Positions 27,635 to 35,684 of a DNA stretch of 64,000 bases are shown piece after piece. The notes below the pieces were generated by a model. That model was given only the letters and a program-made list of their open reading frames with translations. It did not search any database and had not been told where the DNA came from. Numbering within the stretch: position 1 is the first letter of the stretch; each line of letters begins with the position of its first letter. The stretch is from Streptomyces stelliscabiei (GTDB taxonomy: Bacteria; Actinomycetota; Actinomycetes; Streptomycetales; Streptomycetaceae): NCBI RefSeq assembly GCF_014873495.1, contig NZ_JADBGF010000001.1, positions 4,526,001-4,590,000 of the forward strand, given 5' to 3'. The position numbers were made by a program, and so were the translations under genes.

Positions 27635-28147
27635 ATGACCAACCCCGCGCAGGACACCGAGCGCACCGCCGCCCACCCCCGTTTCGCCGAGGCACTCACC
27701 ACCCTGGGCCTGGGCGAACTGCACGCCCGGATCCGCAGGTTCCCGGAGGCCACGAGGACCGCGGCGGAGGCGGCGGCGGCCCTCGGCTGCGAGTTGAGCG
27801 AGATCTGCAAGTCGCTGATCTTCGCCGCGGACGGCGTCCCCGTGCTGGTGCTCATGGACGGCGCGTCGAGGGTCGACCTGGAGCTGGTCCGGCGGGAGCT
27901 CGGCGCCACGAAGGTCACCCGGGCCCGCGCGGACGTCGTACGGGAGACGACCGGGTACGCGATCGGCGGCGTCCCGCCCTTCGGGCACCGCACCAGGACC
28001 CGCGTCCTCGCGGACCGCTCGCTCCTGGACCACGCGACCGTGTGGGCGGCCGCCGGCACCCCGTACACCGTCTTCCCCATGGACCCCAGGACGCTGATCG
28101 CCCACGCGGGCGCCACCCTGGTGGACGTCCGCGAGCACAGCGCGTGA
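27635..28147 (+). CDS. YbaK/EbsC family aminoacyl-tRNA deacylase
   Basis: 170-residue protein of the YbaK/ProXp superfamily, which hydrolyses mischarged aminoacyl-tRNA. Typical marks are ELSEICKSLIFAADGVPVLVLMDG (with the conserved Lys) and TGYAIGGVPPFGH. ATG at 27635. Overlaps the next gene by GTGA, so both are probably one transcript. Whether it clears Cys-tRNA-Pro or another species cannot be told. Confidence 0.88.
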   Translation: MTNPAQDTERTAAHPRFAEALTTLGLGELHARIRRFPEATRTAAEAAAALGCELSEICKSLIFAADGVPVLVLMDGASRVDLELVRRELGATKVTRARADVVRETTGYAIGGVPPFGHRTRTRVLADRSLLDHATVWAAAGTPYTVFPMDPRTLIAHAGATLVDVREHSA

Positions 28148-28989
28148 CGCCCCTCGTCACCGCGGCGGTACTGCTCGCCGCGGTCACCCACGCCAGCTGG
28201 AACGCGATCGCCCACAAGATCACGGACAAGCTGGTCGGGTTCACGCTGATAGCCGGCGGCGGGGCGCTGATCGGGTTCGCGATGGTGCCGTTCGTGCCGC
28301 TCCCGGAGGCCGGCGCGTGGCCGTATCTGATCGCCTCGACGGTCGTGCACCTCGTGTACTACGTGCTGCTGATGACGTCCTTCCGCCTGGGCGACTTCGG
28401 CCAGGCCTACCCCATCGCCCGCGGCTCCGCGCCCCTCGTCGTCACCGTGCTCGCCGCCGTCTTCGCGCACGAGGTGCCGGACGGGTGGGCGGCGGCCGGC
28501 ATCCTGCTGAGCTGCGCCGGGCTGACCGGGGTCGCGCTGTGGGGCCTGCGCGGCGACCGCCCCCACTGGGCGGCGATCGGTGCCGCGCTGGCCACGGGCG
28601 TCTCGATCGCCTCGTACACGGTCGTGGACGGCCTCGGCGTACGGGCCTCCGGGTCCGCCCTGGGCTACATCGCCTGGCTGATGGCCCTGGAGGGGCTGGC
28701 GATCCCCGCCTACGCGGTCTGGCGTTGGCGCGGCGAAACGGTCGCCCTGCTCCGGCCGTTCGCCGCCGTGGGTCTGCTCGGCGCCGCGCTGTCCGTGGCG
28801 GCGTACGGCCTGGTCCTGTGGGCCCAGACGAAGGCGGAACTGGCACCCATAGCGGCCCTGCGGGAGTCGTCGATCCTCGTGGGGGCGGCCATCGGGGCGG
28901 TGTTCTTCAAGGAGCGGTTCGGGGCGCCGAGGCTGGTGGCGGCCGGTCTGCTGGTGGTGGGGATCGGGCTGATGCTGCACGCCGGGTAG
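28144..28989 (+). CDS. EamA/DMT family transporter
   Basis: 281-residue ten-helix drug/metabolite transporter with the two-fold EamA repeat: residues 1-135 and 145-281. Helix-end marks are THASWNAIAHK, SFRLGDFGQAYPIARGSAPL and SILVGAAIGAVFFKERFGAPRL, the last typical of repeat 2. GTG at 28144 overlaps the ybaK stop. Direction and substrate are unknown; relatives export amino acids or metabolites. Confidence 0.88.
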   Translation: MTPLVTAAVLLAAVTHASWNAIAHKITDKLVGFTLIAGGGALIGFAMVPFVPLPEAGAWPYLIASTVVHLVYYVLLMTSFRLGDFGQAYPIARGSAPLVVTVLAAVFAHEVPDGWAAAGILLSCAGLTGVALWGLRGDRPHWAAIGAALATGVSIASYTVVDGLGVRASGSALGYIAWLMALEGLAIPAYAVWRWRGETVALLRPFAAVGLLGAALSVAAYGLVLWAQTKAELAPIAALRESSILVGAAIGAVFFKERFGAPRLVAAGLLVVGIGLMLHAG

Positions 28990-29069
28990 ACGGAACGCGT
29001 GCCGGGCAGGCCGTGCGTCCCCGGGCGCGGAGGGGCACTCTGGAAAGAGCGGTTCCGGAGGTGATCGTC

Positions 29070-29345
29070 ATGATGAAGTCCACAGTCGGATGGCATATCG
29101 AGCTGGAGTTCCAGGAGGACGACCAGCGCACCCGTGCGGCGGCCCTCGTACGGCTCCCCGACGGGCAGGAAGTACGTGCGAACGGCTACGCCAGCCGTCA
29201 CCGCTCCGACTCCCGGCAGCCCCGGGTCGGCGAGGAGATAGCCGGCGCGCGGGCCTTGAACGAGCTGGCCATGAAGCTCCTCACCAAGGCCCACGACGAG
29301 ATAGACGAGGCATCGGGCCGGACGTCCCACCCGATCGCGCTCTGA
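29070..29345 (+). CDS. DUF1876 (dsRBD-like fold) protein
   Basis: 91-residue small actinobacterial protein: VGWHIELEFQEDDQRTRAAALVRLPDGQEVRANGYASRH then EEIAGARALNELAMKLL, both diagnostic for DUF1876. The fold is described as double-stranded-RNA-binding-domain-like; cellular role unknown. Strong GGAGG site 8 bases before ATG at 29070. Single gene. Confidence 0.88.
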   Translation: MMKSTVGWHIELEFQEDDQRTRAAALVRLPDGQEVRANGYASRHRSDSRQPRVGEEIAGARALNELAMKLLTKAHDEIDEASGRTSHPIAL

Positions 29346-29669
29346 CGCTCCGGGTCGGCGAGGACGACCGGACGGCGCCATCGCGCCCACCCGTACACGG
29401 CCGGAAGGCGGCCGCGCGCGAGCGGGCGCGGTGGCGTCCGCGCATGTCGGCGCGCGAAGAGTGGACGCGTTGCCAAGTGACAGTGGACCGTCAGCCAACG
29501 ACATTGGCCGGATTTCCGCGCATCCTGGTGATCGCCGCCGCGGAGTGCGGCCGTCCGGAAACACCGGGACCGGGCCAGGACACCAGCGGGGGAGCCCTGG
29601 GCCGGTCCGGCCGCTCACCCGTGACGGCCCCTCCGCGGCGGCGATCGTGCGGGCGTGGCCGATCGACGC
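29346..29669. other. Intergenic gap without recognised genes
   Basis: 324 bp between the DUF1876 gene and the convergent beta-lactamase-fold gene. GC-rich with no GC3-biased frame, hairpin or repeat I can support, apart from short GGCCGG runs. Confidence 0.5.
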
Positions 29670-30848
29670 TCAGCGCCGCGCCAACGCCTCCCGCACCGCC
29701 CTCACCAGGGCCTGCGCCCGGGGGTCCGCCGTCACCGTCTTACGGTAGCCGTTCGTGACGTAGCCGAAGGCGATGCCGGTCTCCGGGTCGGCGAAGCCGA
29801 GGGGGCCGCCCCGGCCGGGGTGGCCGAAGGAGCCGGCGCCGAGCAGCGGTGAGGCGGTGCCGTGGAGCATGTAGCCGAGGCCGAAGCGGGTGTTGATGAC
29901 GAGGACGCGGTCGGGGCCGGCGGATTCCTCGGCACGGGCCGCCTCCATGGTCGCCGGACCGAACAGCCGTACGCCGTCGACCTCGCCGAGGAGCGCCGCG
30001 TAGAAGCGGGCCAGGGCGTCCGCCGTGGCGATGCCGTTGGTCGCGGGGAGGGCGGACGCGCGGTAGGCCGGGTCGTTCTGGTCCGGGAACGGGGTGATCG
30101 CGGCGAAGGCGCGGCGGGTGAGGGAGTCGGGGTCGTCGTAGGCCTCGGTGACCGACCGCTTGGCGCGTACCCGCAGGCCGCCCGAGGGTTCGGGCGCCGA
30201 CTCCAGACGGCCCGCGCGGCCGACCCGGCCCGCGGCCGCCACCGTGTCCGGCAGGCCGAGCCACAGGTCGTCGTCCAGGCCCAGCGGGGCGGCGATGTCG
30301 GAGGCGATCCACTCGCCCGTTCCCCGGCCGGTCACGCGCCGGACCAGTTCGTCGAGCATCCAGCCGTACGTCAGCGGGTGGTAGCCGTGGTCGGTGCCGG
30401 GTTCCCAGGCGGGGGCCTGCGCGGCCACGGCGGCCGGTCCCCGGCGCGGGTCCAGCGATGCGGCGGGGGTGAGGGGCCGGTCCAGGGCGGGGAGCCCCGT
30501 CCGGTGGCCGAGCACGTGTCGCACCAGCGCGCGGTCCTTGCCGTGCGCCTTGAACTCCGGCCAGTACCGGCCCACCGGCGCGTCGAGGTCCAACTCCCCG
30601 CGCTCGGCCAGCATCAGCGCCACCGCGGCGGCCACGCCCTTCGTCGCCGAGCGCATGATCTGGGCGGTGCCGTGCCGCCAGGGCGCGTCGCCGTCGATGT
30701 CACGGGTGCCGGCCCACAGGTCGACGACCTTGCGCCCGTGCCGGTACACGACGACCGCCGCGCCTCGCTCGCCGAGCGCCTCGAAGTTGCGTACGAACGC
30801 GGTCCTGACCGGCTCGAAGTCCTCGGCGACCGTACCGTTCACGTCCAC
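29670..30848 (-). CDS. Serine hydrolase, class C beta-lactamase / EstB fold
   Basis: 392-residue esterase or beta-lactamase-like hydrolase. Catalytic SxxK is in IMRSATKGVAAAVALMLAE, the Tyr motif in HGYHPLTYGWMLDELVRR and the C-terminal block in SFGHPGRGGPLGFADPE. No signal peptide is visible, so it is probably a cytoplasmic esterase rather than a secreted penicillinase. GTG at 30848 has AGGGAG upstream. Single gene. Confidence 0.9.
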   Translation of the reverse strand: MDVNGTVAEDFEPVRTAFVRNFEALGERGAAVVVYRHGRKVVDLWAGTRDIDGDAPWRHGTAQIMRSATKGVAAAVALMLAERGELDLDAPVGRYWPEFKAHGKDRALVRHVLGHRTGLPALDRPLTPAASLDPRRGPAAVAAQAPAWEPGTDHGYHPLTYGWMLDELVRRVTGRGTGEWIASDIAAPLGLDDDLWLGLPDTVAAAGRVGRAGRLESAPEPSGGLRVRAKRSVTEAYDDPDSLTRRAFAAITPFPDQNDPAYRASALPATNGIATADALARFYAALLGEVDGVRLFGPATMEAARAEESAGPDRVLVINTRFGLGYMLHGTASPLLGAGSFGHPGRGGPLGFADPETGIAFGYVTNGYRKTVTADPRAQALVRAVREALARR

Positions 30849-30912
30849 GCCGAGCTCCCTGTCCGTTCGTCCACCGCGGCCGAGCAGCGACCACGCGCCG
30901 CGACCGCCCACG

Positions 30913-30940
30913 CGATCCGTTCGCCGCGATCCGTTCGCCG
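30913..30940. repeat. Two tandem 14-bp units
   Basis: CGATCCGTTCGCCG occurs twice in a row just upstream of the beta-lactamase-fold gene; a second short duplication (CCCGCCCGGGGCCG twice) lies at about 30980-31012 near the ohr stop. Confidence 0.85.
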
Positions 30941-31018
30941 CGACGACGGATGCAACGTACAGGCAGGGTTCCGGATTCCTCCCGCCCGGGGCCGCTCCCG
31001 CCCGGGGCCGCACCGCAC

Positions 31019-31489
31019 TCAGCCCAGCAGGATCGAGACCTCGATGTTGTCGCGGGTGGCGTTGGAGTACGGGCAGACCTGGTGGGCCGCGTCGACGAGT
31101 TTGGCCGCGATGTCCTGGTCGATGATCGGGAGCGAGACGCTGAGGGCGACGGCCAGGCCGTAGCCGCGCTGCTTGTTGGGGCCGATGCCGACCTTCGCGG
31201 CGACGGTGGAGCCGGTCAGGTCGTAGCCCGCGCGGCGGCCGACGAGGACCAGCGCGTTGTGGAAGCAGGAGCTGTACCCCGCGGCGAACAGCTGCTCGGG
31301 GTTGGTGCCCTCGCCGTCGCCGCCCATCGCCGGCGGCATCGCGACCTTGAGGTCGATCTGGCCGTCCTGGCTGGTGATGTAGCCGTTCCGGCCGCCGTGC
31401 GCGGTGGCCTCGGCGACGTACATGATCTTCGTCGGACGCGTGTCCGGACGGGTGTCCGCACCGGTCTCCACCGCGGCGTCGTCAGTCAT
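31019..31489 (-). CDS. ohr: Organic hydroperoxide resistance protein (Ohr/OsmC)
   Basis: 156-residue thiol peroxidase that reduces organic hydroperoxides with lipoyl or dithiol donors. Reactive Cys in FAAGYSSCFHNALVLV and resolving Cys in AAHQVCPYSNATR; the Arg/Glu partners lie in NPEQLFAAG and GRNGYITS. Ohr rather than OsmC by the VCPYSNATR motif. ATG at 31489. Downstream of ohrR on the same strand, with an operator-like inverted repeat between. Confidence 0.95.
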   Translation of the reverse strand: MTDDAAVETGADTRPDTRPTKIMYVAEATAHGGRNGYITSQDGQIDLKVAMPPAMGGDGEGTNPEQLFAAGYSSCFHNALVLVGRRAGYDLTGSTVAAKVGIGPNKQRGYGLAVALSVSLPIIDQDIAAKLVDAAHQVCPYSNATRDNIEVSILLG

Positions 31490-31538
31490 GCCCTTGGCCT
31501 CCCCCAGGACGAGCGCGTGGCCTCCCCAGGACAGGCGC

Positions 31539-31603
31539 GCACGAATACATCGTGCACAAGGTACCGGTCGGTAGGGGAGAGCGGTTACCAGGGGGTAGTA
31601 ACC
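31539..31603. promoter_or_regulatory. Inverted repeats between ohrR and ohr, candidate OhrR sites
   Basis: GCACGA-N5-TCGTGC at 31539-31555 lies 50 bp before the ohr start; a second repeat GGTTAC-N9-GTAACC lies at 31583-31603, just after the ohrR stop. The first is the likelier OhrR operator by position; the second may instead be a weak hairpin. Confidence 0.5.
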
Positions 31604-31637
31604 ACGGGTAACACGAAGACCACTGGGTCACCTCCGC

Positions 31638-32111
31638 TCAGCGGCCCGCCGCCTTGGTCGCCCGCGCCGTGACCTGCCACAGTTCCTCGCGCAGCCGGGC
31701 GACCTCGGGGCCCTGCAGGCCGGTCGCGGCGGCGAGGGTGGCGGGGACGGCCGCCGCGCGGTCGCGGAGCTGTTCGCCGCGGCCGGTGAGCGCGATGCGC
31801 ACCGTGCGCTCGTCCCGCAGCGAGCGTTCGCGGCGCAGCAGTCCGGCCGCCTCCAGGCGCTTGAGCAGGGGCGAGATGGTGCCGTAGTCGAGGCGCAGGG
31901 CGCCCGCGAGTTCCTTGACGGTGGTCTCGCCGCGCTCCCAGAGGGAGAGCATGACCAGGTACTGCGGGTAGGTGAGGCCGAGTTCGTCGAGCAGCGGGCG
32001 GTAGGCGGCGGTCACCGCGCGCTGGGCCGCGTACAGCGCGAAACAGAGCTGCTCGTCGAGGAGCAGCGAACCGTGGCGTTGCGCATCCGCTTGATTCGTC
32101 ACGGGGCCCAT
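31638..32111 (-). CDS. ohrR: MarR-family peroxide sensor OhrR
   Basis: 157-residue repressor. The sensing Cys is in LDEQLCFALYAAQRAVTAAYR, matching the single reactive Cys near the N-terminus of OhrR; the winged helix follows (LTYPQYLVMLSLWERGETTVKELAGAL, then ISPLLKRLEAAGLLRRERS and DERTVRIALT). Oxidation of that Cys releases DNA and induces ohr. Start is ATG 32111, or GTG two codons earlier; neither has a clear ribosome site, so the message may be leaderless. Confidence 0.93.
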   Translation of the reverse strand: MGPVTNQADAQRHGSLLLDEQLCFALYAAQRAVTAAYRPLLDELGLTYPQYLVMLSLWERGETTVKELAGALRLDYGTISPLLKRLEAAGLLRRERSLRDERTVRIALTGRGEQLRDRAAAVPATLAAATGLQGPEVARLREELWQVTARATKAAGR

Positions 32112-32149
32112 TGTCACGGACGCGTGGGGGGTGGTGTCGGGGGGTCGTG

Positions 32150-32388
32150 GTCGCGTGCGGGTGGGTGGGGGTTGTTCGCGCAGTTCCCCGCGCCCCTGAA
32201 GAGCACCGGCGCGGGAGCGGTTTCGTCCGCGGGTCCGGTGGTGGATCTCGCGCAGTTCCCCGCGCCCCCGAAAAGCACAGGCCCTGCGGGCCTGCGACGG
32301 CAGTCGTGGGGCTGGAGAACCTGGGGCACAGCCCCGGGTTTTCAGGGGCGCGGGGAACTGCGCGAACGGGCCCCACCGGGCCCGCGGG
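32150..32388. repeat. Dispersed intergenic repeat, copy F (three cores)
   Basis: Fills the 296-bp gap between ohrR and the transporter ATPase gene. Two cores in one orientation (32177-32197 and 32249-32269) are followed by one in the opposite orientation (32344-32364). Between the last two are hairpins AGGCCC-TGC-GGGCCT (32279-32293) and GGGGC-ACA-GCCCC (32323-32335). It is immediately after the end of the metal-transporter operon. Confidence 0.85.
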
Positions 32389-32407
32389 CGACAGCGGACC
32401 CGGCCGG

Positions 32408-33229
32408 CTAGCCCGCTCGCACCGAGCGGGGGTCGAAGCCGAAGGGGAGTTCCAGGCGGTGGGCGCGCATCAGGGTGTCGTCGGTGAGGAGTTCCCCCGT
32501 CGGGCCGTCCGCCGCGATGACCCCCTCGCTGAGGATCAGGGAACGCGGGCAGAGTTCGAGCGCGTACGGCAGGTCGTGCGTGACCATGAGGACGGTGACG
32601 TCCAACGCCCGCAGGATGTCGGCCAGTTCGCGCCGGGAGGCCGGGTCGAGGTTGGAGGACGGCTCGTCGAGGACGAGAATCTCCGGCTCCATGACGAGGA
32701 CCGTGGCGACGGCCACCCGCCGCCGCTGGCCGAACGACAGGTGGTGCGGCGGCCGTTCCTTGAACTCCGCCATCCCGACCTGCGCGAGGGCCCGGTCCAC
32801 CCGGGCCTCCAGCTCGGGACCCGTCATCCCCGCCGCCGCGGGCCCGAAGGCCACGTCCTCCCGCACGGTCGGCATGAACAACTGGTCGTCCGGGTCCTGG
32901 AAGACGATGCCGACCTTGCGCCGGATCTCCGCCATGTGCCGCTTGCCGACGGGCATCCCGGCGACGGTCACCGTGCCCGCGCCCCCGGTGAGGATGCCGT
33001 TGAGGTGCAGGACGAGCGTGGTCTTCCCGGCCCCGTTCGGCCCGAGCAGCGCCACCCGCTCGCCCCGCCCGACGGTGAAGTCGACGCCGAAGAGGGCCTG
33101 ATGACCGTCGGGGTAGGCGAAGGCCAGCCCGGCGACCTGGAGGGACGGGGGCACGGGATCCACGGGGCTCACGGGGCTCACGGAGTTCACGGGATTCACG
33201 GGGTTCTCGGGCGCGGTCACAAGCTCCAT
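32408..33229 (-). CDS. cbiO: ECF metal transporter ATPase (CbiO/NikO)
   Basis: 273-residue ABC ATPase of a group-I energy-coupling-factor transporter. Walker A is LLGPNGAGKTTL, Q-loop IVFQDPDDQLF, signature LSFGQRRRVAVA, Walker B ILVLDEPSSNLD. The first about 28 residues are an unusual Pro/Val/Asn-rich tail (NPVNPVNSVSPVSPVDPVPP) encoded by a degenerate 9-bp repeat at about 33155-33205. The ATG at 33229 lies inside the end of cbiQ (13-bp overlap), so the two are coupled. Last gene of the operon. Confidence 0.9.
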   Translation of the reverse strand: MELVTAPENPVNPVNSVSPVSPVDPVPPSLQVAGLAFAYPDGHQALFGVDFTVGRGERVALLGPNGAGKTTLVLHLNGILTGGAGTVTVAGMPVGKRHMAEIRRKVGIVFQDPDDQLFMPTVREDVAFGPAAAGMTGPELEARVDRALAQVGMAEFKERPPHHLSFGQRRRVAVATVLVMEPEILVLDEPSSNLDPASRRELADILRALDVTVLMVTHDLPYALELCPRSLILSEGVIAADGPTGELLTDDTLMRAHRLELPFGFDPRSVRAG

Positions 33230-33978
33230 CCCAGCAGACAGACGACGAGCGCGGCGACCGGGAGGGCGAACGCGTACGACCACTGCGCCCGGGACGCGGT
33301 CACCTCGTCGATCACGGGCATGGTCCCCGCGTACCCCCGGCTGATCATGGCCAGATGGACCCGCTCGCCCCGCTCGTAGGAACGGATGAACAGCGCCCCG
33401 GCCGTCTTGGCGAGAACCCCCCAGTGCCGTACGCCGCTCGCCTCGAACCCGCGCGACTCGCGCGCGATCCGCATCCGCCGCATCTCGTCGGTGATCACGT
33501 CCCCGTAGCGGATCATGAAGGACGCGATCTGGACGAGCAGCGGCGGCAGTTTCAGGCGCTGGAGTCCGAGGAGGAGTGCGCGGAGTTCGGTGGTGGACGC
33601 GAGGAGGACGGAGGCGGCGACGCCCAGCGTGCCCTTGGCGAGGACGTTCCAGGCACCCCACAGCCCGCTGACGCTCAGGGACATCCCGAGGACCTCGACA
33701 CGCTCGCCCTGCGCCACGAACGGCATGAGCACGGCGAACGCGACGAACGGGATCTCGATCAGCAGCCGCCGGAGCAGGAACCCGGCGGGTACGCGGGCCA
33801 GGTGCGCGACCACGCCGAGCAGCACGGCGTACAGCCCGAACGCCCACATCGCCTCCCTCGGCGTCGACACCACGACGACGACGAAGGCGAAGACGGCCGC
33901 GAGCTTGGTGTGCGGGGGCAGGGCGTGCACGGGCGAGTGCGCGTGCCGGTACAGCTTGTGGGCGTGGCCGGCGCCCAT
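33217..33978 (-). CDS. cbiQ: ECF transporter transmembrane component (CbiQ/NikQ)
   Basis: 253-residue T-component with about six helices. The coupling helices carry the two Ala-Arg-Gly-type motifs, here RIARESRGFEASG and MISRGYAGTMP, which contact the ATPase. An N-terminal His-rich MGAGHAHKLYRHAHSPVHALPPHTKL is typical of metal systems. Start is one base after the cbiM stop. Functions with the other two products in the membrane. Confidence 0.92.
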   Translation of the reverse strand: MGAGHAHKLYRHAHSPVHALPPHTKLAAVFAFVVVVVSTPREAMWAFGLYAVLLGVVAHLARVPAGFLLRRLLIEIPFVAFAVLMPFVAQGERVEVLGMSLSVSGLWGAWNVLAKGTLGVAASVLLASTTELRALLLGLQRLKLPPLLVQIASFMIRYGDVITDEMRRMRIARESRGFEASGVRHWGVLAKTAGALFIRSYERGERVHLAMISRGYAGTMPVIDEVTASRAQWSYAFALPVAALVVCLLGWSL

Positions 33979-33979
33979 G

Positions 33980-35053
33980 TCAGGCGTTCTCGCGGAGGTC
34001 CGGGACGGCGGCCGGGGAGGTGTCGTTCGTACGCCGCCTGCGCACGGCCCAGAAGATGCCGGTACCGGCGGCGACGGTGACGCCGACTCCGATCACGCCC
34101 GCGAGACCGCCCGCGAGCCGGGCGTTGTCGAGGCCCTCGACGCCGTAGTCGGCGAGCGGGGAGTCGGCGGCGGCGTGGTCCTCGACCTTGGCGTCGATGC
34201 CCTTGTCGGCGGCGACCTTCTCCAGCCCGTCGGGGTCGGCCGACGCGTAGAAGCTGACGACACCGGCGAGGAGGAGGGAGGTGCCGAGGCCGGCGAGGAG
34301 GAGGGTGCGCGGGGAGCGGGCGACCGGGGCGGGCGCGGCGGCGGGGGCGGGCGCGGCGGCGGGGGCGTCGACCAGTTCGCCGTCGATCCTCAGCTTCAGC
34401 GGGGCGGTCAGACCGCGGGCGCCGTGGACGAGGTCCGGCCGTACGGCGATGACGGCGCCGACCGTGGCGGCGGTGATCGCGGCCTCGCCGAGACCGATGA
34501 GGACGTGGACGCCGACCATGGCGGTGAGCACCGAGCCGATCGGCACGTCCGTGGTGCCGCCGATCGCGTAGACGAGTGTGAAGGCGGCGGCCGCGGCGGG
34601 CACGGAGATCAGCGCGGCGACGAAGGCGGAGACGGTGATCGAGCGGCGCGTCCTGGGCAGGACCTTGGCCAGCCCGCGGAAGACGGCGTAGGCGACGACG
34701 GACGTGACGACCGCCATCACGCTGATGTTCACGCCGAGCGCGGTGAGGCCGCCGTCGGCGAAGAGGATGCCCTGCATCAGGAGCACCACGGACACGCACA
34801 GGATCCCTGTGTAGGGGCCCACGAGTATCGCGGCCAGGGCCCCGCCGAGCAGATGTCCGCTGGTCCCGGCCGCGACCGGGAAGTTCAGCATCTGCACGGC
34901 GAAGATGAACGCCGCGACGAGACCGGCGAGCGGCGCCGTCCGCTCGTCCAGCTCACGCCGGGCGCCGCGCAGGCTCACGGCGACCGCACCGGCGGCGACG
35001 ACTCCGGCGACCGCCGAGACGGGGGCGTTGATGAATCCGTCGGGGACGTGCAT
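33980..35053 (-). CDS. cbiM: ECF transporter substrate component, CbiM-CbiN fusion (NikMN type)
   Basis: 357-residue membrane protein. Residues 1-220 are the metal-binding S-component; it starts MHVPDGFINAP, where the N-terminal amine, Met1 and His2 coordinate the metal, with a further His in AGTSGHLLGGALAAI. After an Ala/Pro linker (residues of about 230-245) a CbiN/PDGLE-type part follows (LLLAGVVSFYASADPDGLEKVA and a last helix VTVAAGTGIFWAV). The MHxPDG start and the GTSGHL loop are closer to NikM (nickel) than to CbiM (cobalt) sequences, and the promoter has a Nur-type box; nickel is therefore the better guess. No cobalamin riboswitch core is seen upstream. Confidence 0.9.
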   Translation of the reverse strand: MHVPDGFINAPVSAVAGVVAAGAVAVSLRGARRELDERTAPLAGLVAAFIFAVQMLNFPVAAGTSGHLLGGALAAILVGPYTGILCVSVVLLMQGILFADGGLTALGVNISVMAVVTSVVAYAVFRGLAKVLPRTRRSITVSAFVAALISVPAAAAAFTLVYAIGGTTDVPIGSVLTAMVGVHVLIGLGEAAITAATVGAVIAVRPDLVHGARGLTAPLKLRIDGELVDAPAAAPAPAAAPAPVARSPRTLLLAGLGTSLLLAGVVSFYASADPDGLEKVAADKGIDAKVEDHAAADSPLADYGVEGLDNARLAGGLAGVIGVGVTVAAGTGIFWAVRRRRTNDTSPAAVPDLRENA

Positions 35054-35154
35054 ACGAGGGCTCGCTCTCCTGGTACGGGGGCCGGGCCACCGGGTGGGGA
35101 CGCGCTGGCTGGGGACTGCCTTCCGACGGGGGCCGGAGTGGCTGGAACCTTACG

Positions 35155-35185
35155 ATGATAGAGCCCTGTTGCGACCCTCTTGCAA
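35155..35185 (-). promoter_or_regulatory. Candidate promoter with Nur box for the metal transporter
   Basis: On the minus strand TTGCAA-N5-TCGCAA (35185-35169) matches the known Streptomyces Nur box (tTGCaa-N5-ttGCAA) at 11 of 12 positions. The first half coincides with a TTGCAA -35-like hexamer and a TATCAT -10-like hexamer follows at 35160-35155 (spacer 19). Binding of nickel-loaded Nur here would repress cbiMQO. Confidence 0.65.
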
Positions 35186-35186
35186 G

Positions 35187-35200
35187 AGCGCCTAGGCGCT
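35187..35200. promoter_or_regulatory. 14-bp palindrome beside the Nur box
   Basis: AGCGCCTAGGCGCT is a perfect palindrome one base from the Nur-type box, in the divergent region before the SALP gene. Could be an operator for either side. Confidence 0.4.
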
Positions 35201-35339
35201 GAATAGCGAACAGCTCGCCGCAGCCGCGGGGCCTCCGGGGGCGCCGGGCGGAAAATATGCGACATTGGAGAGACAGCGGAAGCGGTGGACAGCGGATGCA
35301 CGGCTTCTGCGTGGGTCACTCAGCGTGAGGAGCAGCCCG

Positions 35340-35684
35340 ATGTCTGTCACCGTCGAGCAGTACGCCCGGGCCCATGTCGTCACGGACTCCCCCGATGACC
35401 GGGACACCGTGCCGGTCATCCTGCGCTACGACCCCGACACCGATGCCTCCGCCGTCCGCGTGCGCCTGCCCGGTCCCGACGAGTGGACCTTCCCCCGCGA
35501 CCTGCTCGAACGCGGCCTGCGCACCCCCACCACCTCCGGCTCTGTGAGCATCTGGCCCTGCGGCCGGGTCCAGGCCGTCATGGAGTTCCACTCCGCGCAG
35601 GGGGTGGCGGTGATGCAGTTCGACACGAAGGCACTGATCCGCTTCCTGCGGCGGACGTACACGGCCGTGCCGGTGGCGCACTGA
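35340..35684 (+). CDS. SsgA-like sporulation/cell-division protein (SALP family)
   Basis: 114-residue SALP protein: VPVILRYDPDTDASAVRVRLPG, EWTFPRDLLERGLRTPTTSGSVSIWPC and ALIRFLRRTYTAVP are the family signatures. SALPs exist only in morphologically complex actinobacteria and steer septum placement, peptidoglycan remodelling or spore separation. The closest member is perhaps SsgE, but I cannot prove that from sequence alone. ATG at 35340 has GAGGAG upstream. Its stop overlaps the following phosphatase gene. Confidence 0.9.
   Translation: MSVTVEQYARAHVVTDSPDDRDTVPVILRYDPDTDASAVRVRLPGPDEWTFPRDLLERGLRTPTTSGSVSIWPCGRVQAVMEFHSAQGVAVMQFDTKALIRFLRRTYTAVPVAH

Noticed and set aside
35054..35340. Possible cobalamin riboswitch before cbiM
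   Set aside because: No B12-box-like sequence or conserved core is visible; the Nur-type box explains regulation better.
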